DNA from: a virus
DNA length: 64,000 nucleotides
Direction: 5' to 3' (one strand)
Virus record (IMG/VR): IMGVR_UViG_3300008448_000002
Location: 124,001 to 188,000 of that record
Shown: positions 43,701-50,671 of the stretch, piece by piece
How the letters are laid out: each line of letters begins with the position of its first letter
Numbering within the stretch: the first letter of the stretch is position 1
Position numbers and translations under genes: made by a program
The notes under the pieces: generated by a model
Seen by the model: only the letters and a program-made list of their open reading frames with translations
The model's database searches: none
What the model was told of the DNA's origin: nothing

Positions 43701-44315
43701 TACATATGTAAAAGTTGCTACTTCTCCATCTACTAAAACAATAATTTCAGATAAAGGATACGCAATGCTATTAGGTAAAGAAAACTTTGTTGTAATACCA
43801 TCACCGACAAATTTGTTTTTATCACCAATGATGGTAATAGGGGTAAAATCAACATTTACCCAATAATAATTTCTAAAGTTTAAAAACGAATCAATATCAA
43901 TCGGAGGACACCATGAGTAATAATCAGAGGCGAATAATCTCGAATGATTATTTGTTAATCCACCATTATCATCAATACTTTTAATAAAATCATCATAAAA
44001 CAATAAGGATTGTATAGATAAATCCGCCGCCTTACTTACCATTGCTGGTTCTAATTGATAAAATTTTCTCGAATCATCGGGTTCAACAAGATAAAAATCT
44101 TTATCTTTATCCCACCACACGGGTTTTTGCCCAATATAACCATTAATAGATTTTGCTTTTCCAGCATTAAATAAATTATCAATCGTAGACGAGAAAAACT
44201 TTTTAAGAGTATCTGTTTGATGTACTGCTGGTAAGAGGTCAATCGGACTCCTCTTTTCCGTTTTAACTCTGTCAATATATGTCGGGGTAAACTTATAATC
44301 TATTGGTTTTTTCAT
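31791..44315 (-). CDS. Giant virion structural protein, 4174 residues (gp7-position, baseplate wedge associated)
   Basis: The largest gene here, uninterrupted over 12.5 kb. The N-terminus (LPAVHQTDTLKKFFSSTIDN, VWWDKDKDFYLVEPDDSRKF) and DSFLNFRNYYWV pattern recur in very large structural proteins of marine T4-like phages. The body is Trp/Asn/Asp-rich with many repeated 'W+.Y.' beta motifs. A Gly-rich repeat tract (ILNGGSGYEVAPQVTI and relatives) lies at about residues 2200-2340, and a ~90-residue tandem repeat (ND.VVxT..xR..L...; IxGTIVxV; WxEF(F/Y)xIxWD) at about 3400-3620. It follows gp6, where T4 has gene 7. TATAAATA lies upstream. Function inferred from context. Confidence 0.7.
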   Translation of the reverse strand: MKKPIDYKFTPTYIDRVKTEKRSPIDLLPAVHQTDTLKKFFSSTIDNLFNAGKAKSINGYIGQKPVWWDKDKDFYLVEPDDSRKFYQLEPAMVSKAADLSIQSLLFYDDFIKSIDDNGGLTNNHSRLFASDYYSWCPPIDIDSFLNFRNYYWVNVDFTPITIIGDKNKFVGDGITTKFSLPNSIAYPLSEIIVLVDGEVATFTYVTGDTDVDLTTAPSINSVVEVYGSSDIESIVGKTTHTFLNNTTLSSGQRILITNDKNTDNNDKIFIVEGVGEYIVLVPDDVIDPSVTSKKDYITVQRGSTNTSRWSVTNRWFHIDVLNDAGLTEEFLKEAQASRPILQFDRNLKLYNYGITRRSSVDFLDDRNTDILSYIDKTTMGLIDGVEVDLAYINNRGTVRILVTNDANPLINNKIFSISTNNNRIQISVENDGIDINGAPVIYEMTKILSGNYYNNKEVFYTGLNWKLCQEKTDVNIEPLFDLFDSTKNRIDDTNIYPSSSFKGSRVFGYAINTASPIDTEINKTLRYDNNGEIVFENYLTTEKYTYFFDDNLQTFSGYFYYHDTFKDVYNNNWFKRDDKSSQKVVDEFIIKNNKKNYKISQNSTLATSTEVFKNLIKLEINTDYLINDYDLILSDVQDNDVITVKTLTSAIEPNIKGYYEIPINLSLNPLNQPISHVSKGDVYNHFSEIIKGQIGFIGSEYDRNNWRDISKNKGLGTQIVQQSSSLLKAMLLMANTNLDLIEAIDYSESEYLRWRNKFEQKIQQYYNDGTFIDTDPTSVWIDSVIQEINIGKTKSFPFYNSGIGKTSNSVYNSTYSPATPSYLGMYPLYTPMILFDDTLLEPKYLIQLHDGSVIKANQDYRDNVILAYENKIIESIQNTIKEREVPFFDVRKIIGNKNRTGLYSKQEFNSILKSYFEKWCSLNGLNYRKNTTFNPENPFTWNWSTVDDITGEKLAGNWREIYKQFYDTDRPHTHPWEILGFTIKPLWWDSAYGTSPYTKNNLILWNDIATGNIRFGQRQGINQDYAKPYIFDVIPVDESGNLLNPLEIGIAKNEPTMTDAAANWAFGDGGAIETSWRRSSIYPFVFAKASYLMKPSDFVEYGWESDDIFLLDNNQIVNKKTGSRLTNDVLVHGEQDSNGNTVIRYGIQQWVSDRLAKNNKDIKTNFGDFVRGLDVKLVYRFAGFTNDSDINVISDDSEKIPNENTNIVLYKSPVKKQYTYSGVIVEKNDNGFYVYGYDILYPWFNIISGDENGESFTLTTNRNKKVKIQSWKPNTYYSINTTVSYKDATYSALKTHTSSSSFEESFWSITSSTVTIDSGEVAVFSNPNSNNTVTKINYGTKFKDKQEVANFLYSYSRYLESVGFNFTFVNINNKVEDWTTSILEYLDWCDLSLTDGNIIALSPASQKISYTVSRGNIENVETLHRQTYGILDKKGLPIPANKTFVTRKDGSIDITPQSKENSIFFTRLLITEIEHCLLLDNKTVFGDIIYDPTLGVRQPRLRVQGLRSTDWTGRIDAPGYIVTGSRIIPNFENTTNDFRNYFEIEGSSNTTIKELSRHNINYQDREYLNNLLVNPTNQFEFYQGMIGRKGTATVLDRILRSDFISYNTDIDFLEEWAVRTGSYGSEEINPTLEIQLKQVDYKNDPQLVEFNSENFDSLFDNYGIDIRDTVSEKTFSYSLDLQSTPQSPQTQVLIIKTLPNKSVIIKNVTVKVKQYFDGVSPTLTIGDIDNNSRIIPSIDLSLIDVYKFNFNSDTPFKTVKDETKLYFNGLTTVGSIVVDVEIEYPQDYFSDVLNGVNNKNYKTINDFFSNKGVLLEKDKSWNYRHSLNNVNWSKKKYTQKEKGFLPTAGYARVDDTQWQATTYTEFNSLFYDTLVSNPSAAVVTSEIFNKTTDSVIRKITKISNKPYRLKNISLLVQEEFLNGTSIKIRKDSPSGEIIFQYSDLQVIDTVDVYPYIFITGDIYIEYTRATGTLPLLIGNMTISLTFDVIEKSILIDDRIWVYSDFNTEWNIYQLTDTDYNVNSIIPPISSSGGSLVLLNKTLSSNISNDTVNGTRKITEKDILVLDGVDNLNPEILNTVIGKSNNSISVLVRPSTYTEPLNLLKLVSQADMKIDKITISNVIPLSDSTKPQITLGTSSNPTQFVNGLVDSSFNSQVTIDSTQPVFSFGQPILVEFFDTDVKIIEGSTTVPIEMIRRGGIYQIPSNVQILNGGSGYEVAPQVTINGIQGVKATANISGFVARVNITNSGFFYTTAPEVFFVGGDGTAAQAFATVVDGEVTEITLVPVGGTGFKYKTPPTVIISGGGGFGATAEAILNYSIEYISIDTIGSCNYTGTPITVDIDAPTSPIFTNTQATAELNLTDSANKTRVMFEVTNPDNTVNVYGYTGGPVSPTLSGSGVEFNSPNGSVGDWRQIFNLPIPSSVTEDLVYKVKILSAYDFLTNELVDFDDTFTTFVTVLRTGDIDLKSGLTYTINNIPIDIDDDLILTLDADGNNGLINVTIDYSFDKALEIFNNYDNTPIVLTDDATNGDVYSLSPLRFTTLSDMSLSGRQPIRGWRNTDLSFVDNVQTPNDYWGIYQYNNGWIQQLRETEKNDQSIFAKAIIYDNLTNTIKQTLQLFDPRKGYIPGVIDREITYKIEYDPAIYDFSKEDNTTIDSNRSWNSKQTGLLWWDVSTVKYYEYESSTDEYKWRNWGKLLPKASIDIYEWTKSPVLPSEYAALVARTKNNTLTEKYTGIVKNIESYATSIEWNDDTKTNQTFYYFWVKDSQKTNIKNRKLTAQQVANTISNPNNSNIPWFAAIDTNKLLIGGIGNYLNDTSTIFSLDWNESKIQNSWHKEYTLISQQSKSNDVPDLLWKKMTDSLIGWDNSVTVKEVSIVTTTALTPNSIELRVVDSSELADSGEITMGNIIVTYKSKFGNTLQGVVSSEYRPIGTIGIQTNTVYNENTVPQSNLTKKEVYGINFRPRQTMFIPEVNSIGRYSASRDARKTLVEKLNSIFLKYPIIDDRLEWESIFLNEDKLPDISQYSFEAESIADRNIISTSLLLTSGQKILIKNTSEYFGFWTLWKYQPTNPFSDGFGFILESAQKYKNQENYIWNRVDWYSTGFDKNDTPSYFFDTLQDLYFSQLNLTLNDTSNIIVEVKDNGTGRWEWFISENSQWKTVAREKATISLTDVFYNTDKVIYGFYGYNIEDIYRRDGSYELKFILDSLKDKLLLSIEKNDLFITMIRKSYSQGINVDWAFKTSFMKIAGTSNKLIQSPVVTKNKTNDILSFVNEVKPYHVKVRDFNDTFSSDIDNTLVSSTDFDNPVYFDTNTLTYRILDENNSTDVAILNTSPWNDWYSNYTKTNNESWDINWNPVRKMKTSIVFDRNSSTTSSGWNSIPWDAFEVVYVNNRMIYNFSALEQEYRANTSLNYNDRVVNTLLDRDALEGTTTLISGTIVYVKENNRYYMYDATNLLWKEFFAIGWDRQSGAYDRIMSHYQPDLTEQRKDTNLLISGAAFRGTTIKGNDLDKNEVDCDTLNSWDNGFGWDTSRVTFVDDAELYTDLSKTYRKNDIDYKDMVVSTIQERNYLSQNSLVVNGTIVTVTLEPIQYFIWDTLLNQWREFYTIAWDSSGDCRFANKINVASYIDINLIGNQPNEINGDFEETDASTYTSSDILVNGGAFQQSRWDSDRPEELVKTKTNDVLNFNFYQKSDSDFADYITALNSWTQNTIYTKGDIVKNSGKIYTCVSSGTSNVSGTGPQSTTNNIIVDGTTSWKYSDSTTANVNYYANTKPLSFEMFKSSLENWSIKRKLDSELLLDNDVLNNSTSITVQYTGSSSNIFEDGILHNPENPSSTFVNKIRKSFAIVLKTINSGVTSITTATKNSKNLYVNQIVYVRESTNFSVWARGKITAISSPSGGNVTITLSDVSINGTIITTKKFYLETLDISKIPGILNVSNEKILYWKVVDNQDGTFELKNIERGFAGTMTGKSCKRDRIIHNSVTNEIDISTYSIPTSWNGDFSKLYVYVRKYKDETVYGYDSKQYGVDFTIVNNQIKFIKLFATQPLSLAINKNHKYINSASHGQKDIQQTVDENSLRGDIIVDVVADSWNDANDITHTSILSDVETVRFNVSTGTKRPVYDLSNQQALPLVNQTINRVLWKTTGFENQTDLIQRTNDWIQYLDNSSHNGASVVK

Positions 44316-44345
44316 GTTTATACTTGTAACTCTTGGTTCATCTAT

Positions 44346-44353
44346 TATTTATA
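44346..44353 (-). promoter_or_regulatory. Late promoter TATAAATA
   Basis: Exact T4 late consensus. Predicted start near 44340, leader 25 nt with AAGAG before the ATG of the giant gene. It lies in the 58-bp gap after gp6. Confidence 0.7.
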
Positions 44354-44373
44354 AAAGTAATTAAAACAGGTTT

Positions 44374-47300
44374 TTACTTAATTCTTAGACTTGATATAGT
44401 ATTTGAGGGTATGATGTCAATCAAATCCACTGTCAATGAAGAGAAAAATAACTCATCGGGTTCAGAACGTATTTCATATAATCCACCAAATGATAAATCT
44501 TCGTTCAAGGGAACTATGACAATGCTACTGATTGAATTAATCATCTGTCTATGAATGAAAGCGGATAATTCACTAAAATAAAATGTCTCGCCGAAATCCC
44601 ATCCTGCCACATCAAAGAATGAATTAACAGTTTCAATAATAGTTGACTTAATTTCTCCATCACTAATAGTCGTTCCTTCTAGTTTAACCACTTTGAACCT
44701 TGCTTTTAATTCTGCCCTTGCCCCATTACCAAATAAAAACTTAAACTTAGAAGGTCTGAATATCAACTCATCACTAAACATTTTTAATTCTTTCAAACTA
44801 TTGAAATCACTTGTTAATGTTGTTTCTGATGGTGGAGTTGGAATTGTAGTGGGATTTGCCCCATTGTTATACCAGTTGATGACTTCTTGATTATAATCAG
44901 TTGTTAATACAAATACATCAATGATGTTAGATACGCTTGGGTCAATTCTCGTTTGAGAGTTAGCATAATGATTCCATTGAAACTTTATGTTTTTTCTACC
45001 AATATTAGCCTGATATAAAGTTGGGTCTGTAATTAAGGTTGCCTGTGCGGGGTTTGTAAGGTTTGGTGAACCAGCTACAGTCAATAGACTCTTCCAAAAC
45101 ACGCCCTGTTCTGTTTCTACGTTATAGTAGAAGAATACCTGTAGGGGTGGGAGGGAAGGTATAGCAGCATTATCAGGAACAGCCACAACATCGTTTGTGA
45201 TGGTATAATATTCATAACCATTGATATCTACTTGTCTTTTATGAAATATCCAAGATGTATCCGCGACAATTTCAGAAAATATTTGTGGATTATCGGGTTG
45301 ACCATCTAAATCACTATCGGTGTAAGATATTCTTACTCTTCTTGGTTCACTAAATCCATCTTTATAAGTGTATTGTTCTTTTAAATCAAACACTTTATCA
45401 AGACCGAGAATATTATTTAATGATGGATTTAGGTTGATATTCAATACCTTAATCTGGTCTGTTACTGCTTTTCTTGTAATAGGGTCAATGCTTTTTGAGG
45501 TATTGGTGTAGTAAAACTTTGTATCCTTTTCACTTTCAAAAACGTATCTTAAACCTCTTGTGGTTATTTTCCAATTTAATGTGGAATACTCAATCTTAAT
45601 TAACCAACTTGAATCTGATTGAGTATTAATTGTATCAAAATCATACAATGACGTTAAATTAATGGATGATGTATAAATTACTCTCCATGATTGACTTCTG
45701 AAATCGAAAGATATACCAAATGTTCTTTTTTGTGTGATGGCATCAAGAATGTTTGTTATTTCTGTCCCACTAAAAACAGTCTTAAAGGCAGGTAATATTT
45801 GTAAGACAACATCATCATTAGCTACATTTTCATTTAATTTAACATACCCCTCGCCATTAGGATAAAAGGCATTGCCATCACCATTCACATTTGAAATAGA
45901 TACCCAGCCAGCATTTTGAAACTTAACGAGAGCACCTTTTCTGATATAAATTTGTTTGCCTATGGCATTATCACCAATGGCTGTTGGAATATTAGTTGTT
46001 GATACAAATATACCAGAACTAGAATATATCGAGTTTGTACTCTTTTTCCATTTAATAGAAGGAGTAGTATAAACAAAATCATACAAAGGTGATTTACTAA
46101 CACCCTTTAACCAGTTATCATATAAGAAACTCAGTAATTCATCGTTTTTTAAAACAGGTGAAATATAATCTGTGACAATTTCTTGATTTGTCACGCCACT
46201 ATTAAGAGATACTTCATCGTAACTATTAAATAATTCTTTATAAATTGCTCCATCATCGGAGAAAATCTTTGTATTTTGATAGTTTCCTGTTGGGTCGTTT
46301 AATTCTAAATATCTACTTTGACCAGAATAAATCCTATTGATTGCCTTGACTTTTTTAGCTTGGTTATAGGTAGATGGAATGATATTGTAATCTTCACCTG
46401 ATACCATTCTACCCTGAGTAGAATAAACTTGTGGGGCACGTCTTTTGATTTCATCGTTTGTTTCGCCAACAACACTGTTAGAAATTTGATACTTTAAAGA
46501 AAATGACAGTGATAATCGTTGAGAGTTACCAATAGTATCAAAATAGGGAATTGTTATTTGTTTATCGGTAATATCAGATGGTTTTATAGTGTATACATCA
46601 TTTTCACTTACTCTAAACCATGAACGAAGGTTTCCAGTTGGTATTTGCCCAAATCTTCCATCTCCAAATCTTAAAGCAATTTTATCATCTTGCTTTGTAA
46701 TTACTTGAAATATATTACGAATAGTTACATTAAAATTATTAAATGTTATATTTTGGTCATTGATAATGATTCTCGATAAATCATCGCTTGGTAAGAATCC
46801 AATTTTACTCCAATTGCCATTAGAAACGATATTTCCTTGGTCATTAACTGTTTGTACCCAAACATCGGTATCATTGATATTACTAACATCAACATTGATT
46901 ATTCTATTTTCTACAGGTTCATCAACAAGATAATCTTGTTTTTGTAGTTGACCTTGTTTGAAGTAAAAGAAAAATCCCGTATCATCCGAACTATTGCCAT
47001 TACCATCGTTTCTATAGAGAAGATTGAAGGCGGCTTTAGTATCAGGACTTCTCTCTATAAAACCATTAGTTGTATTAAAGTCAATATTTACTACTTCAAA
47101 GTTTAGATTTTTGTTATTAACAAAAGCAGTAAAAGGATATTGACCTGAGTTAATCGCAACATTATCAAATCTATATAATTGTGTTTCTGTACTTTGTATA
47201 ATTTCAGTCTTCAACGGGTTTCCATATTGATTAGATGATGTTAAAGAAGAGTTTAATACTAATACCCATTGTTCAAACCAATCAGGATTATTCGTATCAT

Positions 47301-47733
47301 CCCAAATAATTGTTTGACCATTAAGGTTATTACCACTTGAATCAAAAATATCTTCTGTTGTTGATATTTGTGTAATCTTCAATAAACCTCTAGCGGGGAG
47401 GTTTCGCTTTGGTTGATAGCTTAAGTATCTTGAAAGTCTTAAAACACTTTCTCTTCTTCTCGCAGTATCAAGAAAGTTTTCTCTTGAGTTAATATCTGTT
47501 CTGAAAGCTATTGATTGCCCTAAGTATGCCATCAAGTCAATTAACGCTACAAACTCACTTGAGTTAATCCAATCATTGAAATCTTCTGGATATGTTCTTC
47601 TGACATAATCCGTCATCGCTTGACGAATTGTATCAAAATCATATGCGTTTAAATCTACCTCTGAAAATGCTCTATATAGTAATAGCCAGTTTTCTCCAGC
47701 AAATAATTCACTCTGTCTTTGTGAGGCTGACAT
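44374..47733 (-). CDS. 6: Baseplate wedge protein gp6
   Basis: A 1119-residue gp6-like wedge protein, started at ATG 47733 with GGAGAG upstream, directly abutting the gp25 stop. The N-terminus has the gp6 signature (FNDWINSSEFVALIDLMAYL, FRTDINSRENFLDTARRRES, LSRYLSYQPKRNLPARGLLK). The C-terminus has FFDVAGWDFGETFYFSELSA, the gp6 wedge-dimer region. About 450 residues longer than T4 gp6 (660), with the extra sequence in the central beta-rich part. The order gp25-gp6 is the conserved baseplate-wedge order of T4-like phages. Confidence 0.88.
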   Translation of the reverse strand: MSASQRQSELFAGENWLLLYRAFSEVDLNAYDFDTIRQAMTDYVRRTYPEDFNDWINSSEFVALIDLMAYLGQSIAFRTDINSRENFLDTARRRESVLRLSRYLSYQPKRNLPARGLLKITQISTTEDIFDSSGNNLNGQTIIWDDTNNPDWFEQWVLVLNSSLTSSNQYGNPLKTEIIQSTETQLYRFDNVAINSGQYPFTAFVNNKNLNFEVVNIDFNTTNGFIERSPDTKAAFNLLYRNDGNGNSSDDTGFFFYFKQGQLQKQDYLVDEPVENRIINVDVSNINDTDVWVQTVNDQGNIVSNGNWSKIGFLPSDDLSRIIINDQNITFNNFNVTIRNIFQVITKQDDKIALRFGDGRFGQIPTGNLRSWFRVSENDVYTIKPSDITDKQITIPYFDTIGNSQRLSLSFSLKYQISNSVVGETNDEIKRRAPQVYSTQGRMVSGEDYNIIPSTYNQAKKVKAINRIYSGQSRYLELNDPTGNYQNTKIFSDDGAIYKELFNSYDEVSLNSGVTNQEIVTDYISPVLKNDELLSFLYDNWLKGVSKSPLYDFVYTTPSIKWKKSTNSIYSSSGIFVSTTNIPTAIGDNAIGKQIYIRKGALVKFQNAGWVSISNVNGDGNAFYPNGEGYVKLNENVANDDVVLQILPAFKTVFSGTEITNILDAITQKRTFGISFDFRSQSWRVIYTSSINLTSLYDFDTINTQSDSSWLIKIEYSTLNWKITTRGLRYVFESEKDTKFYYTNTSKSIDPITRKAVTDQIKVLNINLNPSLNNILGLDKVFDLKEQYTYKDGFSEPRRVRISYTDSDLDGQPDNPQIFSEIVADTSWIFHKRQVDINGYEYYTITNDVVAVPDNAAIPSLPPLQVFFYYNVETEQGVFWKSLLTVAGSPNLTNPAQATLITDPTLYQANIGRKNIKFQWNHYANSQTRIDPSVSNIIDVFVLTTDYNQEVINWYNNGANPTTIPTPPSETTLTSDFNSLKELKMFSDELIFRPSKFKFLFGNGARAELKARFKVVKLEGTTISDGEIKSTIIETVNSFFDVAGWDFGETFYFSELSAFIHRQMINSISSIVIVPLNEDLSFGGLYEIRSEPDELFFSSLTVDLIDIIPSNTISSLRIK

Positions 47734-47734
47734 T

Positions 47735-48118
47735 TTATATTCTCTCCTGTGTAGATTTATCAAAATCTAAATTAAATGTATCAACAGCATTCAAAGGAAC
47801 ATATAATAGTGTCATCTCTAATCTTATACCTCTATCCACTTCAATAGCGTTGATTGATTGTATTTTTACTCTTGGGTCTGATTCTACTAGTTGTATAGAA
47901 TCTTCTAATATTTCTTGTTTGACAGCATCGGTTAAGGGTTCTAGTAATTTATCCCAGATAATGCTACCATAATTAGGAAACATTAATCTTTCTCTTTTCT
48001 TAGTATAAAAATGATTTAATAAATCTGCTTTAACTAAGTCAACATCATATACACTCCAGTTGCGAGTTTTTTCTCTGTCTGATTGTGTACTGAATCCTTT
48101 GAATAATATTTTAGCCAT
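47735..48118 (-). CDS. 25: Baseplate wedge protein gp25
   Basis: A 127-residue protein of the gp25/GPW lysozyme-like family (T4 gp25, 132 residues). Key blocks: RNWSVYDVDLVKADLLNHFY, GERLMFPNYGS-like ERLMFPNYGSIIWDKLLEPL, and a C-terminal strand with DRGIRLEMTLLYVPL. It forms the ring around the hub with gp6. No Shine-Dalgarno precedes the ATG. AATAAATA at 48132-48125 would start transcription one base before it, so either a leaderless late mRNA or readthrough from gp46 feeds it. Confidence 0.9.
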   Translation of the reverse strand: MAKILFKGFSTQSDREKTRNWSVYDVDLVKADLLNHFYTKKRERLMFPNYGSIIWDKLLEPLTDAVKQEILEDSIQLVESDPRVKIQSINAIEVDRGIRLEMTLLYVPLNAVDTFNLDFDKSTQERI

Positions 48119-48150
48119 ATAGCTTATTTATTGATTTATTAAAATAGGTT

Positions 48151-49929
48151 TTAATGTTCCATGAATGTTGTAAACCCATTTTCCTTTTGTACAGTCAAAA
48201 TATTATCCACTCTTGCCTGTAATTCATCCTTATGACTAATTAAGAAAATATTCTTTGATTTTTCTCTGGCAAGTTTTTTGAGAATAGTAAGAGCGGCATC
48301 CATTCCTTGACTATCCATACCAGTATCGACAATCTCGTCAATCATCAATAAATTAATATTGTGATTTAAATGCTCAAAAATATCTCTAAATGACCATGAT
48401 AATGCCAAGACAAGTCTATTGCCCTCACCACCAGAAAGTTGTTCAAAATCATATTCTCTACCATAATGCGTAATTGATACAGATAAATCATTCATGAATG
48501 TGACTTCATGTGGCAATGCCAATGCCTCTAGGTAATGTATCATTCTTGTATTCAAAAAGGATAGGTTTTGGTCAATGATTTTCTTTCTGATAAAAGAATC
48601 CTTGCTTACCAATAGTTTAAGGAGAAACTCTTGATGGTCTTTAGCCTTTATACATTCTTCTAATTTATTCATGTCAACTTCTTGTAAACCACTGATTGAT
48701 AGATTTTGAATCTGTTCTATGTATGGATTTACAAGAAGTTCTTGATTTTCAATATCTTTTCTTAATAATTCAATTTTATTCTTATGTTCATATACCTCTG
48801 CTATTGTTTTATAAAAACAGGTTGGTGGAGATGATTGCTTAATTTCTTGTTGTAGGGATTCTTCTAGTGTTTTTTTATCGTTTGTTAAGTTAGTATCAAC
48901 GATAAGTATATTTTCATTATAGGATTGTAGTTTATCTTCTAAATCTTTTTTAATCGTATCATGATTAATGGTGTGAGTTGATTGATTACAAAGAGGACAT
49001 GTCTGTTGATTAATTTTTTCTAAATCATTAGTTGTTTTTTCTATTTTTTCAACTAATGCGTTTATCTGATTTTGACCTACTTTTATATTCTTTTGTAAGG
49101 AGATTCTCTGTTCTATGATTTCATTTTGCCTTTTTGATTCATTTTTCCATACTTCTTTGTCGGCATGAGCCTTTAATTCAGCTTCAACGTCTAGTGAATC
49201 TTTATTTGATAAGTCCTCTTTTAATTTATTTAACTTTTCTTTATGGCTTTTTTCCCATTGATTACTTGAAAATTGTAAATCATTAATATGTTTTTGTATT
49301 TTCTCATTAGAATCATTGATGTGCTTAATCTTAATTTCTTCTAATTTTATATTATCTTTTGTTTCTTTAACTAATTCTTTTAAAACATCGGCTTTTCTTG
49401 ATAATTGCGTGATACCTAATAGTTCCTCAATAAGTTCTCTTTGTTCTGCCGCCCTTAATGATAAAAAAGGAATTGTCTTTGTATTTAGGGCAACAATATG
49501 TCTGAATAAGGTGTGTGACATACCGATGATTTTTTCAATTTCTTCTTGTGTATGTCTGTTCTCACCTTGAGATTCATCAGTTTCTTCTTCGAGTAAATTA
49601 TTATTTACATACCATTTTAGAATATTGGGTTTTCTTCCACGCTCAATAGTATATTTTTTATTCTTTACTTCAAATTCAACTTTAACAACCATTCCTTTGG
49701 CATTGATTTTATTTATTAAATTATCAATTTTAATATTTGATAATGGTTTACCAAATAATCCATATGATACCGCCTGAAGAATGGAACTTTTACCACTCGC
49801 GTTAGAATTTCCATTATCTAAGTTTTCTCCCAGAATCAATGTAAGAGTTGTTTCATTTAAAACAACTCTTTGTGGATTTTGTCCACAAGAAAGAAAGTTT
49901 TTTACTTCAACGGAATTAATTATTAACAT
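48151..49929 (-). CDS. 46: Recombination endonuclease subunit gp46 (Rad50-like)
   Basis: A 592-residue SMC-like ATPase, size as T4 gp46 (560). Walker A GENLDNGNSNASGKSS is at 34-49, a long coiled coil interrupted by the zinc hook CPLC at 311-314, then the signature LSGGEGNRLVLALS near 500 and Walker B LLMIDEIVD near 530. With gp47 it resects DNA ends for recombination-dependent replication and helps host DNA breakdown. In T4, 47 and 46 are adjacent; here three genes, including a methyltransferase, lie between. Its start overlaps the methyltransferase end by 14 bp. Confidence 0.95.
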   Translation of the reverse strand: MLIINSVEVKNFLSCGQNPQRVVLNETTLTLILGENLDNGNSNASGKSSILQAVSYGLFGKPLSNIKIDNLINKINAKGMVVKVEFEVKNKKYTIERGRKPNILKWYVNNNLLEEETDESQGENRHTQEEIEKIIGMSHTLFRHIVALNTKTIPFLSLRAAEQRELIEELLGITQLSRKADVLKELVKETKDNIKLEEIKIKHINDSNEKIQKHINDLQFSSNQWEKSHKEKLNKLKEDLSNKDSLDVEAELKAHADKEVWKNESKRQNEIIEQRISLQKNIKVGQNQINALVEKIEKTTNDLEKINQQTCPLCNQSTHTINHDTIKKDLEDKLQSYNENILIVDTNLTNDKKTLEESLQQEIKQSSPPTCFYKTIAEVYEHKNKIELLRKDIENQELLVNPYIEQIQNLSISGLQEVDMNKLEECIKAKDHQEFLLKLLVSKDSFIRKKIIDQNLSFLNTRMIHYLEALALPHEVTFMNDLSVSITHYGREYDFEQLSGGEGNRLVLALSWSFRDIFEHLNHNINLLMIDEIVDTGMDSQGMDAALTILKKLAREKSKNIFLISHKDELQARVDNILTVQKENGFTTFMEH

Positions 49930-50671
49930 TTATTCTCTCGTTTGCTATATTAAAATAATTTAAATCTTTTTCAATACCAATAAAGTTTCTATTAGTATTC
50001 TTACACGCTAGACCTGTTGTACCAGAACCCATCGCAAAATCAAGGACTGTATCATCTACATTGCTATATTGATTAATTAAATATTCCATTAATTTTAAAG
50101 GTTTTTGTGTAGGGTGATATGTTTTTCCTTCTGATTCTGCCGTAGGAAAATATATAACGCTTCTCGGATAGCGTTTACCTGATTTATTTTCTAACTTTCT
50201 ATCATCTTTCTTTGTGTTGCCGCCCGATAAATGGTCAAATGTTTTATGTCCACTACCTTTGTCATATGGCAAACCATCCACCATTTGTGGATTATATACC
50301 ATAGGATTCTTTGAACCTTGTGCCGAACCACCTTTAGAAAATACAACAATATCCTCGTGACATTTTAAAGGTTGAAACTTAGCATGTACAAAATTACTTC
50401 CTCGTGATTTTTCCCATACTAGACAATACTTGAATAGTGATATATTACTATATATTAAATGAGTAGTAAATGGTTGGCTGGCAGTCATTATAACTGTTCC
50501 ATAGTCTTTTAAAACTCTATTCAATTGTATCCATAATTTATCAAAAGGAATTAGTTTATCCCATTTACATCCTGTTGTTTGATAAGGAGGGTCACATAGG
50601 ACTAAATCTATTGATTTGTCTGATATTTTATCCATTTCTATAAGACAATCACCATTATATAATGTAATCAC
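49916..50671 (-). CDS. DNA adenine methyltransferase (DPPY type, beta class)
   Basis: A 251-residue N6-adenine methyltransferase of the N6_N4 family. The catalytic DPPY is at 27-30 (VLCDPPYQTTGCKWDKL), and the AdoMet motif (FAMGSGTTGLACKN) is near the C-terminus after YHPTQKPLKLMEYL, the beta-class order. No restriction partner is present. It is inserted in the 47-46 operon with 4-bp and 14-bp overlaps on each side, so it is translated with them. Likely role: protection of phage DNA from host restriction. Distinct from the TSPPY enzyme at 8445. Confidence 0.9.
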   Translation of the reverse strand: MITLYNGDCLIEMDKISDKSIDLVLCDPPYQTTGCKWDKLIPFDKLWIQLNRVLKDYGTVIMTASQPFTTHLIYSNISLFKYCLVWEKSRGSNFVHAKFQPLKCHEDIVVFSKGGSAQGSKNPMVYNPQMVDGLPYDKGSGHKTFDHLSGGNTKKDDRKLENKSGKRYPRSVIYFPTAESEGKTYHPTQKPLKLMEYLINQYSNVDDTVLDFAMGSGTTGLACKNTNRNFIGIEKDLNYFNIANERINVNN

